A DNA stretch of 64,000 nucleotides from Cystobasidiopsis lactophilus (Eukaryota; Basidiomycota; Agaricostilbomycetes; Agaricostilbales; Chionosphaeraceae). The position numbers and the translations under genes are program-made. Under the pieces are notes generated by a model. That model worked only from the letters and a program-made list of their open reading frames with translations, was not told where the DNA came from and made no database searches. This document shows, piece after piece, positions 23,001 to 34,546 of this stretch. The number at the start of each line of letters is the position of its first letter. The first letter of the stretch is position 1. The DNA is taken from NCBI GenBank assembly GCA_001599975.1, contig BCIO01000005.1:2900508-2964507 (forward strand), in the 5' to 3' direction.

Positions 23001-25378
23001 GGCCGTGCTCGTGAAGTCTGAAAGGTAGACGCGGCGGAGCTCGTCCATGAGTTTGCGCTCTTCCTCGATGGGGAGGGCGAATTCGAGAACGACCAGCTCT
23101 TCGGCTTCTGCTGCCATCATGGCGAGGAATTGCGGCTGGGATCTCATTTTGGTGATGGGTTTGCGGTCGACGTATTTGAAGGACTGATATGACATGCTGG
23201 TCAGCAACTTGTTTTGCCCAAGCCATCCTCGCCGGAAAATCGGCTTACATAGAAGGGATGGTGCTCGTCCACCTTGACGCGGCCGTTCTCGGTGGGTCGG
23301 ACACTGAGAACACCCAGCTCCGCCATCATCTGCCGAATGTGGCGGCGGAGGTAGGGATCGTTCTTGATTTCTTGAACCAAGATAGCCTTGGCCGCTGCGA
23401 GGGAGAAATCTGAGCGACGTGCTCCTAAAGAGCGATGAATACGCGCACCACTAAGGATGATCTTGCCGCTGGAGAAGGGTGTGCCTGGAACTGCGAAGCC
23501 CTCGGCATATTCGGCTGGAGCAGCAGGCGGATCTTCCTTGAATGGGCGGGGCGTGTGCGCGATGAGCGCTTGGCAGAGGGCGCTCGAGCTGATGGCGATC
23601 TCCTGGAAAAGCCGAACACCTTTCAGAACAGCTGCAAATGGAAGCGGGCGCAATCAACATACATCTGCGACCTTGGAGACAATGGAGTCTTTCGCCTTTT
23701 CGTACGGTGAAAGCTGATGCGTCCTCTTGACCTTGTCCACGGGAACGGGCGCTTCCAAAGGCGTCGAATCCTCTTCCGCTTGCTTCAGCTGGCGAAGCTC
23801 CTTCCAGTATCGAGTTTGGATGTACTCGTTCAGGTCAGAGGCCGCATCCAAGCTGTCGATCTTGGAATAGCAGTCGACAAAGTAAGGGTCCTCAGGCAGC
23901 GAGAGCTTGAACCAGAGGCGGTCCAGGCTGGCCTTTCGGTCCAGAAGCGTCCGGTACTGGTAGCTGAGTAGCTGGATCTTCGACAAATGGCTGCGCTCCA
24001 GGAACTGGATGGGTTGCGACTGGGCTTGGACGTCAATGTACATCAGGTAGTCCCGGCGGTGCATCCAGATGAAAGGAGTCTCGCGGAACTTGAGGTGCAT
24101 TTCTTCGAGCACCACCTCAAGCGCCTTCAAGAAGAGGTCGCGATAGCGAGAGTGGGAGTAGCCAGAGGGATCCTTGCCGAGAAAGTCTTCTGTGAGCTTG
24201 GGGCTGATGCGAGTCGAAATCCAGGTGAGCGCGTCTGGGATCTCTTCGGAGGAAAGCAGTGGCTGGGTGAGCCCGTGGCCCTGGCCTGCTGGAAGCAACG
24301 ACTGGGTGAGGATCTGCATTCGCTCCGGAACGTCCAGCTTCCGAATGGTGTCGTCTTTGTCCGTCAAGAGACGCTCCGCGATAACCGAGGGCTCAAAGAC
24401 CTGCACACACGCAGCTGGTTAAAGCGCTGCCGTGAGGCCACTGGGGCCAAGACAAAGAACACAAAACGCACGTCGCGCAAGCTCGGCTCTGGCTTGTCTC
24501 CTTCATCGTCGTCCAGCTCCATCGCCCAAAGGTATTCCTCGCCGTTGCCAAACACCTCTTGGATCTCCTCCCAGACCTCTCTGTCGATGCCCCTCATGGC
24601 CGACTGCAAAGCTGCGCCGGTCTTCAAACGCCCGCCCGCCGCCTTGCCACCAGGGCCCCGCTTGCTTTGCTCCAGCGCTTCATCCTCTGGATCCAGCTCA
24701 ATGAAGTCATCCAAGTCGTCGTCCAGGAAGCGGTCGCCGCCCTGATCCTCGTCCCCAAAGATGTCGAGGCCTGGGCCGGCGCCGTCGTCTCGGTCCAAGT
24801 CGTCAGAACCTGGCGAGTCTTGGCGCATGCGCCGCAACCGCTTGAACTTGGCATCCTGTGGGCGAATTCAGATGAGTCAAACGGAGGGTTCGGTGGCGAG
24901 CATAAAGGCCAAGAAAACTGACCGGCCTGTCGATGCGCTTGCCAGTGTTTTGCTCCAGTAGATCGAGGTCGTCTTCGTCAAGTTGGCCCAAGTCCTCTGG
25001 CTCGTCCTCTGTAGGCGCTCTCTCTCGCTGAGCTCAGGAAAGGGACACAAGCTGGAGCCGAACGCACCTCGCTTCTTCTGCTTCTTCTTGCGCCGGCGCC
25101 GCCTCTCTCCCTCTTCGTCATCCACGATAAACCCTGTTGCTGAACCTTAGTGTCTTACCCTCAAGTGTCCACAGGCAGCAGCCACGCACCCTCGCGGACC
25201 TGCCGCTCCTGCACATGGAAGCGAGCATGAGAGGGGAATTTGAGGTCGACGAACAACTCCTTACCGCCTCAGATCCCTCAGACTCCTCCTCGCTGCTGTC
25301 GTTGGCATTAGCGCCCGGCCTCAGGTCGTCGCCCGAGCCTTCCGAGGCCTCTTTGTCCTCATGCGTATCAAGATCCAT
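20032..25378 (-). CDS. SPT6: Transcription elongation factor and histone chaperone Spt6
   Basis: Spt6 travels with RNA polymerase II, reassembles nucleosomes and binds the polymerase linker through its tandem SH2 domain. The spliced protein shows an acidic N-terminus ([35 protein letters not shown]), the helix-turn-helix region, a YqgF-like core ([20 protein letters not shown]), HhH ([20 protein letters not shown]), death-like and S1 regions ([20 protein letters not shown]) and tandem SH2 ([39 protein letters not shown]). Near the end, introns join RTW to [13 protein letters not shown], then [10 protein letters not shown] to [10 protein letters not shown], then NATPG to [17 protein letters not shown]. 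This recreates a Thr-Pro-rich tail usual for Spt6. The start [14 protein letters not shown] is chosen because the acidic region begins there; upstream codons in the frame do not look coding. All recognised Spt6 domains are present. Confidence 0.95.
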
Positions 25379-25513
25379 GGGTGTGGTGGTCACTGTGCAA
25401 GAGGCGTCTAACTCAAGGCGGCCGCCGGCGGCGCCCACAAAGTCGCTCTGGAAGCATGTGGTAAAAGAGGCAAATGCCATGGCAGGCTCCATTAGGCTGC
25501 TCTCCGGCCGCGC

Positions 25514-26087
25514 TCAGCGGGACGTTGCCCTCAAGCCCAACAACAGCTGTCCACTCTGCCCCAGGGCCTCTCGCCCGTCAACCCAGTCCTTGGCCTCCGT
25601 CTGCAGCAAAGCCACTTCTCCCAGACCAATGGGCTTCACAAACTGGGCTCTCCGGCCCGACAAGAGGCGGACAAGCTCGTCCCTTGACACATAAATTTTC
25701 TTGCTCGGTTTGCTGATGAGTTGGATGTCACCTGCCAATGCGTCGATGGATGGATGAGGTCCTGGGCAAGGGCAGAAGGCTCAGAGGGGCTCACTTAGCA
25801 CGGGCCGGTGGTTGCGGTACTTCAGGCCAGCCCAGAGCCGCCGTCTGCTGACGGCCGCCGCCCTAAATGCACTTGGGTCTGGCGCTTCCTCGGATCCATA
25901 GGTCACCGATGAGATGAAGCCGTGACGAAGCAACAGCGAGAGGATGCCCAGATTCTGCCGCGTGTGAGGGAGGGAGACCTGGCGGAGGCGAGCGCTTGAC
26001 CCGTTTCGAAGCTGGCGAAAAGTGAGAATCGCCTGCAGTTTGCAGGGCTCACGAGCTTACCGTTGTACAAAGCTCGTGGGGGAGCAT
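25514..26087 (-). CDS. Mitochondrial small ribosomal subunit protein uS8m
   Basis: This is the bacterial S8-type protein of the mitochondrial ribosome, about 155 residues, usual length. The spliced protein begins MLPHELCTTLRNGSSARLRQ, continues VSLPHTRQNLGILSLLLRHG and RRRLWAGLKYRNHRPVLS, and ends with the family C-terminus: LISKPSKKIYVSRDELVRLL, RRAQFVKPIGLGEVALL. The first intron, of 49 nt, is placed so that LCTT joins LRNG; a 28-nt alternative ending at the earlier CAG would insert residues absent from the family. The second intron joins RPVLS to DIQLISK. An (AG)15 run lies in the 5' leader. It sits just upstream of SPT6 and downstream of SAM50 on the same strand. Confidence 0.9.
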
Positions 26088-26123
26088 CCTTGTTTGAAAG
26101 AGAAGACGAAGAACTTTGGAGGA

Positions 26124-26126
<3 letters not shown>

Positions 26127-26156
<30 letters not shown>
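26127..26156. repeat. (AG)15 dinucleotide repeat in 5' leader of uS8m gene
   Basis: There are thirty uninterrupted bases of AG, about 40 bp upstream of the uS8m start codon. On the transcribed strand it reads as a CT-rich tract, a common fungal core-promoter or leader feature. It is also a likely length-variable microsatellite. Confidence 0.9.
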
Positions 26157-26161
<5 letters not shown>

Positions 26162-26314
26162 CGGAGGTTGAGTTTCAGGCTCCTCGTCTCATTGAGTGGC
26201 GCGTGGGATTTTGCCACTTCTTTTGGCAACGCCTCGCAGCTCTGGAGTTGTCGTTTCTAGTGAAGACGAGGGAGGAGTGCTGTGGGGCAACAGTTGCATG
26301 CAGGTGAAGGGTGG

Positions 26315-28153
26315 CTACAAGAATTCAAACGCCAGGCCCATCTGGAAGCCGATGCGCTTGCCATCTGTGCTGTGAGCAGCCAGAGGAACTCCGACATTGC
26401 CCTCCAATCTGAGGTCGCCAAATTTGTACAGGAGGCCGACACCGGCGGAAACTGAGGGTTGAGCGATCCACTTGCGGAGGGTGCTTTCTGGGGTCCAAGG
26501 CTCAGTCTGCGCTGGACAGAAAGGTCGATGTAGCCTCAAGAAGCGACTCACTTTTAGTTGCGCCCCACTGAGCCAGAGAGCCCGCGTTCAAAAACATGTG
26601 ACACTGCAGCGGCCAGTCTTGCTTGAACGGAAAAGGGGTGTAGAGGCTCGCGCCCAAGCTGTAAGTCAGGTCGCCGCCCAGGTAGTCTCCTGAATGTTAT
26701 AACAAGGAGCATTACGACAGGACCTTTAGCTTTGCCGCAAACGAGCCTACCATTGTCTTTTGGCCCTAGACTGTTGATTTTGAAGAGGCGGACCGACGTC
26801 GGCCCACCTAACTGGAAGCGGTCCGAAAACAGCGCAGGCGACTTTGCAAGAGGCACAAGAAATCCACCCTTGGCAGTGAGCGACATGCTCTGAAAGCGGG
26901 CGTCATCAGATGCAGCCTTTTCGCGAAGCCAACGAAGCGACGCACAAGTTTTGGGGCCCAGGCAATGGTGCGGGAAATGCTCCCCTCGGCTTTGTAATGC
27001 TGCGCATCGCCCCCCAGGCCGGCGAACTCGTTCATCAACCGCACACTAGCATTGCCGAGGGCCTGTTGGTAACGATGCGTGAGGGCTGACTTGACATTGT
27101 GGCCAGCCGAACGACGCATGCTTGGAGACAGAATTTGATCAGTTGTCAGATCTCGGATGAACGGAAGAAGAGGAGAGGCGCACGAAAGGGAGGCATGTGG
27201 CTCGAACTGGTACAAATGCCGTGCGGTGGCGCTATAACTTAATTCGTGGGCGCCCCATTCCGAATCGCTCTTAAAACGCAGTGGGCTCAGAGAGTTGTTA
27301 CCAAAGCCAGGCAGCGCGGACCAACCTTGACCGCCACTTCGGCGCCTGTGAGCCCCTCTCGGCAGCTTGCCCACTGGCTTAGGTCTCTTTCAGTTGAAAA
27401 GACCGATAAGGTGCCGCGCAAATCAGGTCGGGCTAAGAGCGGCGTGTCGAGGTTGAACTGGTAGTTGGACTTGGTCCGAGTCCCATACGAGACATTGGCC
27501 TCGACAGTTTCCGCCCCGCCAAAAGCGTTCTTGACTTTTCCACTAGTGGTCTAAAGAGGAATGCGAGGAGGCAATCTGTCAGTGAGACCTGGTAGAACGA
27601 AGGAATGCGGGCGCACCCAAGTGCCTTCGCCGTTGCCAAAGTCCGTCGATGTCCGCAATTGAAACCGGCTCTTCTCCTTTACAGTCAGTAGTATATCTAC
27701 GTCGCCGGCTTCCGCCAGCACGCTTGGGCTGTCCTCCAGCGACGCTTGAATGTTCGAAAAAATGTCGAATCGTGATAAGCGGTCGTTCAAAGCCCGAGCT
27801 GTGGCCAGCACCTGCTCCAGCGTCCTTGATGCGTCATTTTGCCCGGGGAAAGGTAGCAGGTAAGGAGCGCAGATCGCTTGGAGGAAGCCTGGCCGAGTGT
27901 TTGTTGACCCTTCGATTCGGATCGCATTCACCCTCAGCTGGGCGTGCCGGTTTTCCTCGACCTGTTCCGCGTTGAAAGGAAATGTAAGTTTGAGTGCTCA
28001 GTCGAAGCAATGGAGCTTCGGAAGCCGAAAGCTCCTCACAATCTTAGACAGAGACCGGCCAAGCCGCTCATACTCGCCCTCCAGCAGGCGTCTGAAGCGG
28101 GCCTCGTTGCGCAGCTTTTGGTCTGTTGCGGACTCATCTTCCGCCGAGTCCAT
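26315..28153 (-). CDS. SAM50: Sam50/Tob55, mitochondrial outer membrane beta-barrel assembly
   Basis: Sam50 is the barrel of the sorting and assembly machinery that inserts beta-barrel proteins in the mitochondrial outer membrane. The protein begins MDSAEDESATDQKLRNEARF, has one POTRA-like domain (VNAIRIEGSTNTRPGFLQAI; VDILLTVKEKSRFQLRTSTD), then beta-strand repeats typical of Omp85 proteins (GAETVEANVSYGTRTKSNYQ, RRSAGHNVKSALTHRY), and ends with the barrel-closing strand GKRIGFQMGLAFEFL, whose last aromatic-x-aromatic-Leu fits a beta-signal. Several short introns interrupt it. It is transcribed divergently from TPI1 with only 74 bp between start codons. Confidence 0.92.
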
Positions 28154-28227
28154 GAGTTGATGATGGGCGCTGGGCGGCGGGGAGGGTTTCCTTGCTTTTG
28201 GTCTCCGTCGTCCAAAAGCTCTTGATC
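28154..28227. promoter_or_regulatory. 74-bp bidirectional promoter, SAM50 / TPI1
   Basis: Only 74 bp separate the start codons of two divergent genes. Both 5' leaders and both core promoters must lie in this interval or inside the neighbouring coding regions or introns. A CT-rich segment is visible near 28197-28221. No clear TATA box was seen. Confidence 0.6.
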
Positions 28228-29498
<1,271 letters not shown>

Positions 29499-29723
29499 GT
29501 CCAGAAGGTTGAACAGCAGCAGCGGGCGTCGGAAAAGAACATATTGCACAAATGCGGCGCTCCGGCGCAAGCTTGAATCAGTCTGCTTTCTGAGAGACGG
29601 TCGCAACGGTCCAAAAAGGCCCAAAAATGGCCACATGTGCGGCGAGATTGAACTCATGAGGCCGCGGCCGGCGCGCCAGGTTTCGCCACGCAGCGTCGAC
29701 CAACAAAACTGCAAAAGGAAAAC

Positions 29724-30753
29724 ATGTGCATTGCTTTCTGGTCTACCGAGCACCCAGACTTTGCTTTTGTTCTCGCGGCCAATCGAGATGAGTTTCTGGC
29801 GCGGGCGACCGAGCCGGCGAAGTGGCGGACTTTCAACGGGGTGGACGTTTTGTGCGGCTTGGACCTAGCTGCCCATGGCACCTGGCTAGGGATCACGAAG
29901 CAGGGCAGGCTGGCTCTGTTAACCAACTTCACCGAGCCGCTGGCGTCGAAGCTCCTACCAGATGGGCGACCACGCCCAAGCCGAGGGACTTTGGTGGTCG
30001 ACCTCTTGACCCAGCAGCCGGTCCTTTCTGCAGAAGAGGCAGTTCGAGTCGAGCCGTTGGATGATTTTGCTGGGTTCAACCTGCTGCTGGCCACTATTGC
30101 AGCCGATACCCAGAGCGAGATCACGGCAATCACGAATCGTCCAGTCTCAGAGCGACAAGGCGGATGCTCTTTCCGCCAAGACTCCATGAAGAGTGGAACT
30201 ATAGGCAACGGTCATTACTTTGCTGAAGCTACGGCCAGCTCTTGGCCAAAGGCGCAATCAGGGTTCGCTGCTTTCAGGAAGGCTTTGGAAGGCGCCACGC
30301 CAGACGCGGCCGAGGACTTGCAAACCAAGCTTTTCGGTGTTCTCAGGTGAGATCACTCTCATTTCATTGCGGGCTGTGACTAAGTCAATCCCCACAGCAC
30401 CGTCGCTCCTTCGTGGAGCAACGAAGATCCTCTCGCCCATGCCCGCGATAGTGTTTGCATCCCACCTTGCCGCTTTTCCAAGCCGAGCATGGAAACTAAA
30501 GATGCCATTTCGCTGGGGTGGTATGGTAAGCGGCCAAGCACTCAGGCGCGGCCGTGGAGCTGAGGACTCAATCGGGTCTCCCTTTCCCAATCTAGGCACA
30601 AGGTCACAGACATTGATCTGGCTAGACAGACAAGGGAAGGTTACTTTTCAAGAACGGCAGACGTGGGCATTGTCAAAGGACGCGACGGAGCCAGCGTGGT
30701 CAGGACAAAGCGTCTCCTTTCAATTCTCGCTTTCACATTCAGACCAAAAGTGA
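29724..30753 (+). CDS. TANGO2-like NRDE-motif protein
   Basis: TANGO2/Ser-Rich NRDE proteins begin with a cysteine at position 2 and carry the NRDE motif; they are linked to Golgi organisation, mitochondrial function and haem handling in other eukaryotes. Here the protein begins MCIAFWSTEHPDFAFVLAAN followed by RDEFLARATEPAKW, and continues with GLDLAAHGTWLGITKQGRLA and LLTNFTEP, all signature positions. Two introns near 30350-30400 and 30530-30595 lead to a last exon with GTRSQTLIWLDRQGKVTFQE. The catalytic-type Cys2 of the Ntn-hydrolase-like fold is present. The exact cellular role in fungi is not established. Confidence 0.9.
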
Positions 30754-30840
30754 ATACCCGCAATGCCAATTAAAGGAGAGCGGAAGCATGCTGGTGGCTA
30801 CATTTGCATTCCCTACGAGCAGCAAGCACCGGGAACGATA

Positions 30841-32192
30841 TCAAAAGCTCAGGTCTGGACCGAACCATGCTGTCTTGGCTTTCGATCTGGCGTAGCCGGT
30901 TACGGACAGCAAAGCCGAGCTGCTGGCTGCATAAGTGTCCGCGGTTGGGATCTTGACGCCAGGTGCTTCGCCGTCGCTGTCTCCCACGCCGGCCTTCCTC
31001 CGGTTCTTGGCTTCTTTCTTCCGCCGCTTCTCCTCCTTAGCCGCCTCCTTCGCGCGCGCCTTTTCCTCCTCCTTCTCTCGCTCTCGAAAGGCCTTTTCTT
31101 CCTTCCGAATCTTGAGGATGTCCATCATTTTCGACCACTCGTCAAAATTGCCTTCGGCGATGTAGCCTGTGGGGTCCGTCAAGTCGTCCAAAGACACGTC
31201 CAGCCGAGGATCGTAAGATTGCTGGAAATATTTGTCCATTTTGGAAGGCTGGTCGGTCGGGGAGACGAAACGCTCTGGCTGTTGCTGGTGGCGTGGCGGA
31301 GGGGTCGGACTTCGGGATGGGGGGATCACTCGCGGCACGCCAGGCTTGACGAGTTTCAAGGCTTCAGAGTCGCTTCTTGCATGCCTAGATTGTGCTCTCC
31401 ATCAGAAAGAGCATGCGAATGCGAGGACAAGGGTACTTACCGCCTGGGTTGAGGTTCTTCTGAGGGTGTGCGCCGACGCCGTTTACGAGTCCTCCGTTCG
31501 CCATCCGAATCTGATCTGTCGCCTTCTTCCGCGCGATCTCTCCGACGCCGCTGCTTGTCGTCATCATCGTCTCGATTGGAGCGGTGGCGACGACGTCGGC
31601 GCTGGTTAGAGCTTGAACCCGACTCATCGTCGTCCTCTCGCCTCGAGCTCTTTCTCTTTGACGAACGCCGTTCATCCCGACCATGATCACCCTCTTCGTC
31701 TCTCCTTGAGGACCGATGGCGGTGGGAAGAGGAGCGCTCCCGTGAGGTGGACCTTCGCCGGCTGCTGTGGTGGCGATCACTCTCTTCACGTCGCGATGAA
31801 GAGCCATGGCGCGGCTCTTCCGTGCTCCTGCCGTTGCGGGACGATGAGGCGCCGCCCATGCCCGACTTGGCAAGCGCAAACAGCCTCGAGCCCGACGGCC
31901 GGCCCTGATCGCGCCTTCGCTCTGCTGCATCAATTGCTTCTTGGCGAAGCAGGGCCTGGTTGTGGCCGTCAACGGCTTTGACCATGTTGGTGAGGAAGCG
32001 CTTGTTGGGCCGGCTTCGGGGTGCTCCGCCTTCCGCCTCTTCGTCTGAGAAGTAGGCTGAGATCCCCTGAGTCTGCCACTGCTTCTCCCGGTCTTTCGCC
32101 TCCTTGAGCAGCATGTCGGCAACATAGCGTTCCAGATCCGTCGCACCGCTCGGGTCGTCTTTGATTTTGGCTACAGCATCGCTGAGGGCCAT
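30841..32192 (-). CDS. Nuclear RS/RD-rich protein, splicing-factor-like
   Basis: The protein begins MALSDAVAKIKDDPSGATDL with a helical domain (RYVADMLLKEAKDREKQWQT; FLTNMVKAVDGHNQALLRQE), followed by a long Arg-Ser/Arg-Asp-rich region from about residue 110 to 250. An intron near 31360-31437 leads to LKLVKPGVPRVIPPSRSPTP, then KYFQQSYDPRLDVSLDDLTD and FDEWSKMMDILKIRKEEKAF, a conserved block in fungal proteins often labelled pre-mRNA-splicing-factor-38B-like. The rest is Lys/Glu-rich coiled coil. A nuclear RNA-processing role is inferred from composition only. Confidence 0.75.
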
Positions 32193-32391
32193 GGTGATGG
32201 CGAATCGAGTGCAAAAGCCAAAAGCACGGGCCCCAATTCGGGGCCAAGACATAGCAAGGTTGTGGGTGTATGCAAATTCAATGGAGAGTGTATGTGTACA
32301 AGATCATGCAATGGAGAAATCAGAACAGAGAGAAATCCCAGATATCTACGCGCTCAGGCAAGCAAGAGCCGTTTGCTTCCCCCATTCGCTT

Positions 32392-33128
32392 CTAGTCAAA
32401 GATGGACGAGTGATGACCCGGACCGACTCTCTTGGCCAAGCCTGTGTCCCGCCTCCACTTGTGCTTCAACGGTGCGTCGCCACCGAACAAGTCTTGCGGT
32501 GGCGGGAGGGCGTCGAAGTCGAGCTGCTTCGACGGCCCACGCTGCAAGCTCTGGGGGGTAGGCGGCATCCAAGGCGCAGGAGGCTGGTCCTTGGCGAGAG
32601 ACCGCTTGGGCGTGCGGACAGGCGTCATCTCGACCTCGCTGGCGAACGCGGGCGGAGGGGGCGCGGGAGACGGGAAGAGTAGCCTGGGTTTGATGCTGGC
32701 CAGCAGCGCCTCTTCCTCCTCGTCCACTTGCTGTCCGCCATGAGCAGTGGAAGGGTCGACTTCGATTTTCTTGCCCCGGCTGTGACGAAGAAGGGGACAA
32801 GCCCACAGGGTTCAGCCACTTTGCACTAATTGCCACAAAGACGAGGGCGGGCTTACAACACGTAGGTGTTCATATCAGGCATGGCACCAAGGCCTTTGCC
32901 CCGTATCAATCGCCCGTCCTTCGGCGCCGCGAACGGGTCGTCGTCCTCGGCCGCCTCTGCGCTTGACGCGGGAGCGTTGGTGTGGCTGCCGCCGCTGCTC
33001 GTCGATCGAGTGGGCGTGCATTGCTCGAGTCGGGCGCGCTTGTGAGGCGCGATGGGAGTAGCAGGCGGCGAGAGGGGGACGAACGGCCGCTTCGCCGCGC
33101 CATGGACAAATTGGTGCTCGAGCTGCAT
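32392..33128 (-). CDS. Disordered conserved protein, function unknown
   Basis: Not recognised. The likely start is MQLEHQFVHGAAKRPFVPLS. The protein runs PPATPIAPHKRARLEQCTPT, then DDDPFAAPKDGRLIRGKGLG and AMPDMNTYVL, and after a short intron near 32778-32856 continues RGKKIEVDPSTAHGGQQVDE, ending PLKHKWRRDTGLAKRVGPGH and HSSIFD. It is rich in Pro and Ser with several Thr-Pro/Ser-Pro pairs that could be phosphorylated. About 210 residues. There may be further 5' exons in 33130-33330, where a frame is open upstream of the chosen ATG. Confidence 0.6.
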
Positions 33129-33497
33129 GGCCTCTAGCTCTGGTTGGGGGGAGAGAGAGGGCCTTAAAGGTAGGCGTTCAGTCGAAGACCAAGAAGAGGT
33201 GACCCAAGCGAAGCGATGGGGAGCAAACTTGGAGACGGACGCTGGCTCAAGAGAACCGTTTGTACGCCGGAATGCTGCAGGTGACGCAAACAAACAAGAT
33301 GCTGGTCGTCTCCAGAACGTGGTCAAAGTACGAATGCATTTTCTTTCAAAGAGTCCTCATATGTATGGAAAATTGCGACTGCCAGAGGCTTGGGCCGGCG
33401 TTGCGAGCTCGACATGGCGAAAAGCGAAATCATCGATGGTCGGCCTGCTCGATGCCGTTGAGTTATCGACTACCAGAGGAAAGGGAGAGAATCTCAC
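33129..33497. promoter_or_regulatory. Intergenic between disordered-protein gene and profilin gene
   Basis: This holds the promoter or possible 5' exon of the gene at 32392-33128 and the 3' UTR of profilin. An open frame continues upstream of the chosen start codon into this region without recognisable features. Nothing else is seen. Confidence 0.35.
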
Positions 33498-34386
33498 CTA
33501 GTACCCAACCGACTTGAGATAGTCACTCAGGGTTCCGACGACCTGAAGCGAAAGTGGCCGTCGGCCTTGGTGAGCTAGATCTTTTGACGCACTGCGCATA
33601 CAAACGCCCACCTTGTTGGCTTCGCCTGGTTGAGTTCCTGCCTTGTACTCGCCGACGAGAAGGCTCTGTGTCGTTCTGAAGATAGCGACTCCGTCGCCCT
33701 GCATGTAGAGTGTGCCCCAAGTCAGTCCGCCAGCCAGCCTAGAGCTGCAACAGCCAGACGAAACGCACGCCTTTCTTGCCGACGATTTCATCGCTATCAG
33801 CCCTGATGGTCATGTACTTGGTGCCAGCGAGGTGGATGCCCGTGCCAAACAGCGAATCAGGCTGGTCCGCGGCGGCCACCAACGTCTGCACCTCGGAATC
33901 TGAGATCTGTTGGGAGCCCAAAAACCAACTTGTCAGTCCCTGATTCATCCAGACAAGGCCCAGCGAGATCCTTGGTAGCGCTATTGGTAGCGCTAGACCG
34001 GAAGGGGGAGATGGGGCTGCATCATTGAAGCCGCCACCTGCCGCGTCTGTTGGACCAACGTGGCAACCAGAGCGACGACCGAAGTCCTTCCAGGTGCAAG
34101 TTGGCGAGTGGACGAAGAGAAAGCAGCAGCAGCGCCGACAGGAGGACAGCGGCGAGCAAACACCGAAGCCCTGAACTCACGTCGTAACCATCGCTCTTGG
34201 CCCACACGCTGCCTCCTCCAGCCAAGCCCAAGATGGCGCCCCTTGAGATGGTGCCGCTGCCGGTCATGTTCTCGATGTATTCTGGATTTGGCCGAAACAA
34301 GGGGATCAGCGTTGATCCTCTTCTCGTTCTCCTTGGGTGCAACCGCGGCACCCAGAAGCCACCAAGAACGCACGTTGCCAACTCAT
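33498..34386 (-). CDS. Profilin
   Basis: Profilin binds actin monomers, poly-proline and phosphoinositides and feeds formin-driven actin assembly. The first coding exon is only 13 nt (34374-34386): ATG AGT TGG CAA C. Splicing to AATACATCGAG gives MSWQEYIENMTGSGTISRGA, then ILGLAGGGSVWAKSDGYD, the classic profilin N-terminus with the Trp and Tyr that line the poly-proline site. Later exons encode ISDSEVQTLVAAADQPDSLF, GIHLAGTKYMTIRADSDEIV and GVAIFRTTQSLLVGEYKAG, ending VGTLSDYLKSVGY. About 127 residues, normal length. Confidence 0.95.
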
Positions 34387-34546
34387 TGTATCTGCAGTCA
34401 AAGGTGGTCCAGGTGGTCCAGAGAGTTAAAACAACGTCCACTTGATGATGGGCGCTGGGCAAGAAGCGAACTCAGCGCTCGACGCTTCCGAAGGGTGGCG
34501 GTTTTGTCTAGAGTGCAAATACAGGCGGCCGTTGCTGTAGCTACTA

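Noticed and set aside
26040-26080. 28-nt first intron in the uS8m gene
   Set aside because: A 49-nt intron using the later CAG gives LCTTLRNGSSARL, which matches the family without extra residues.
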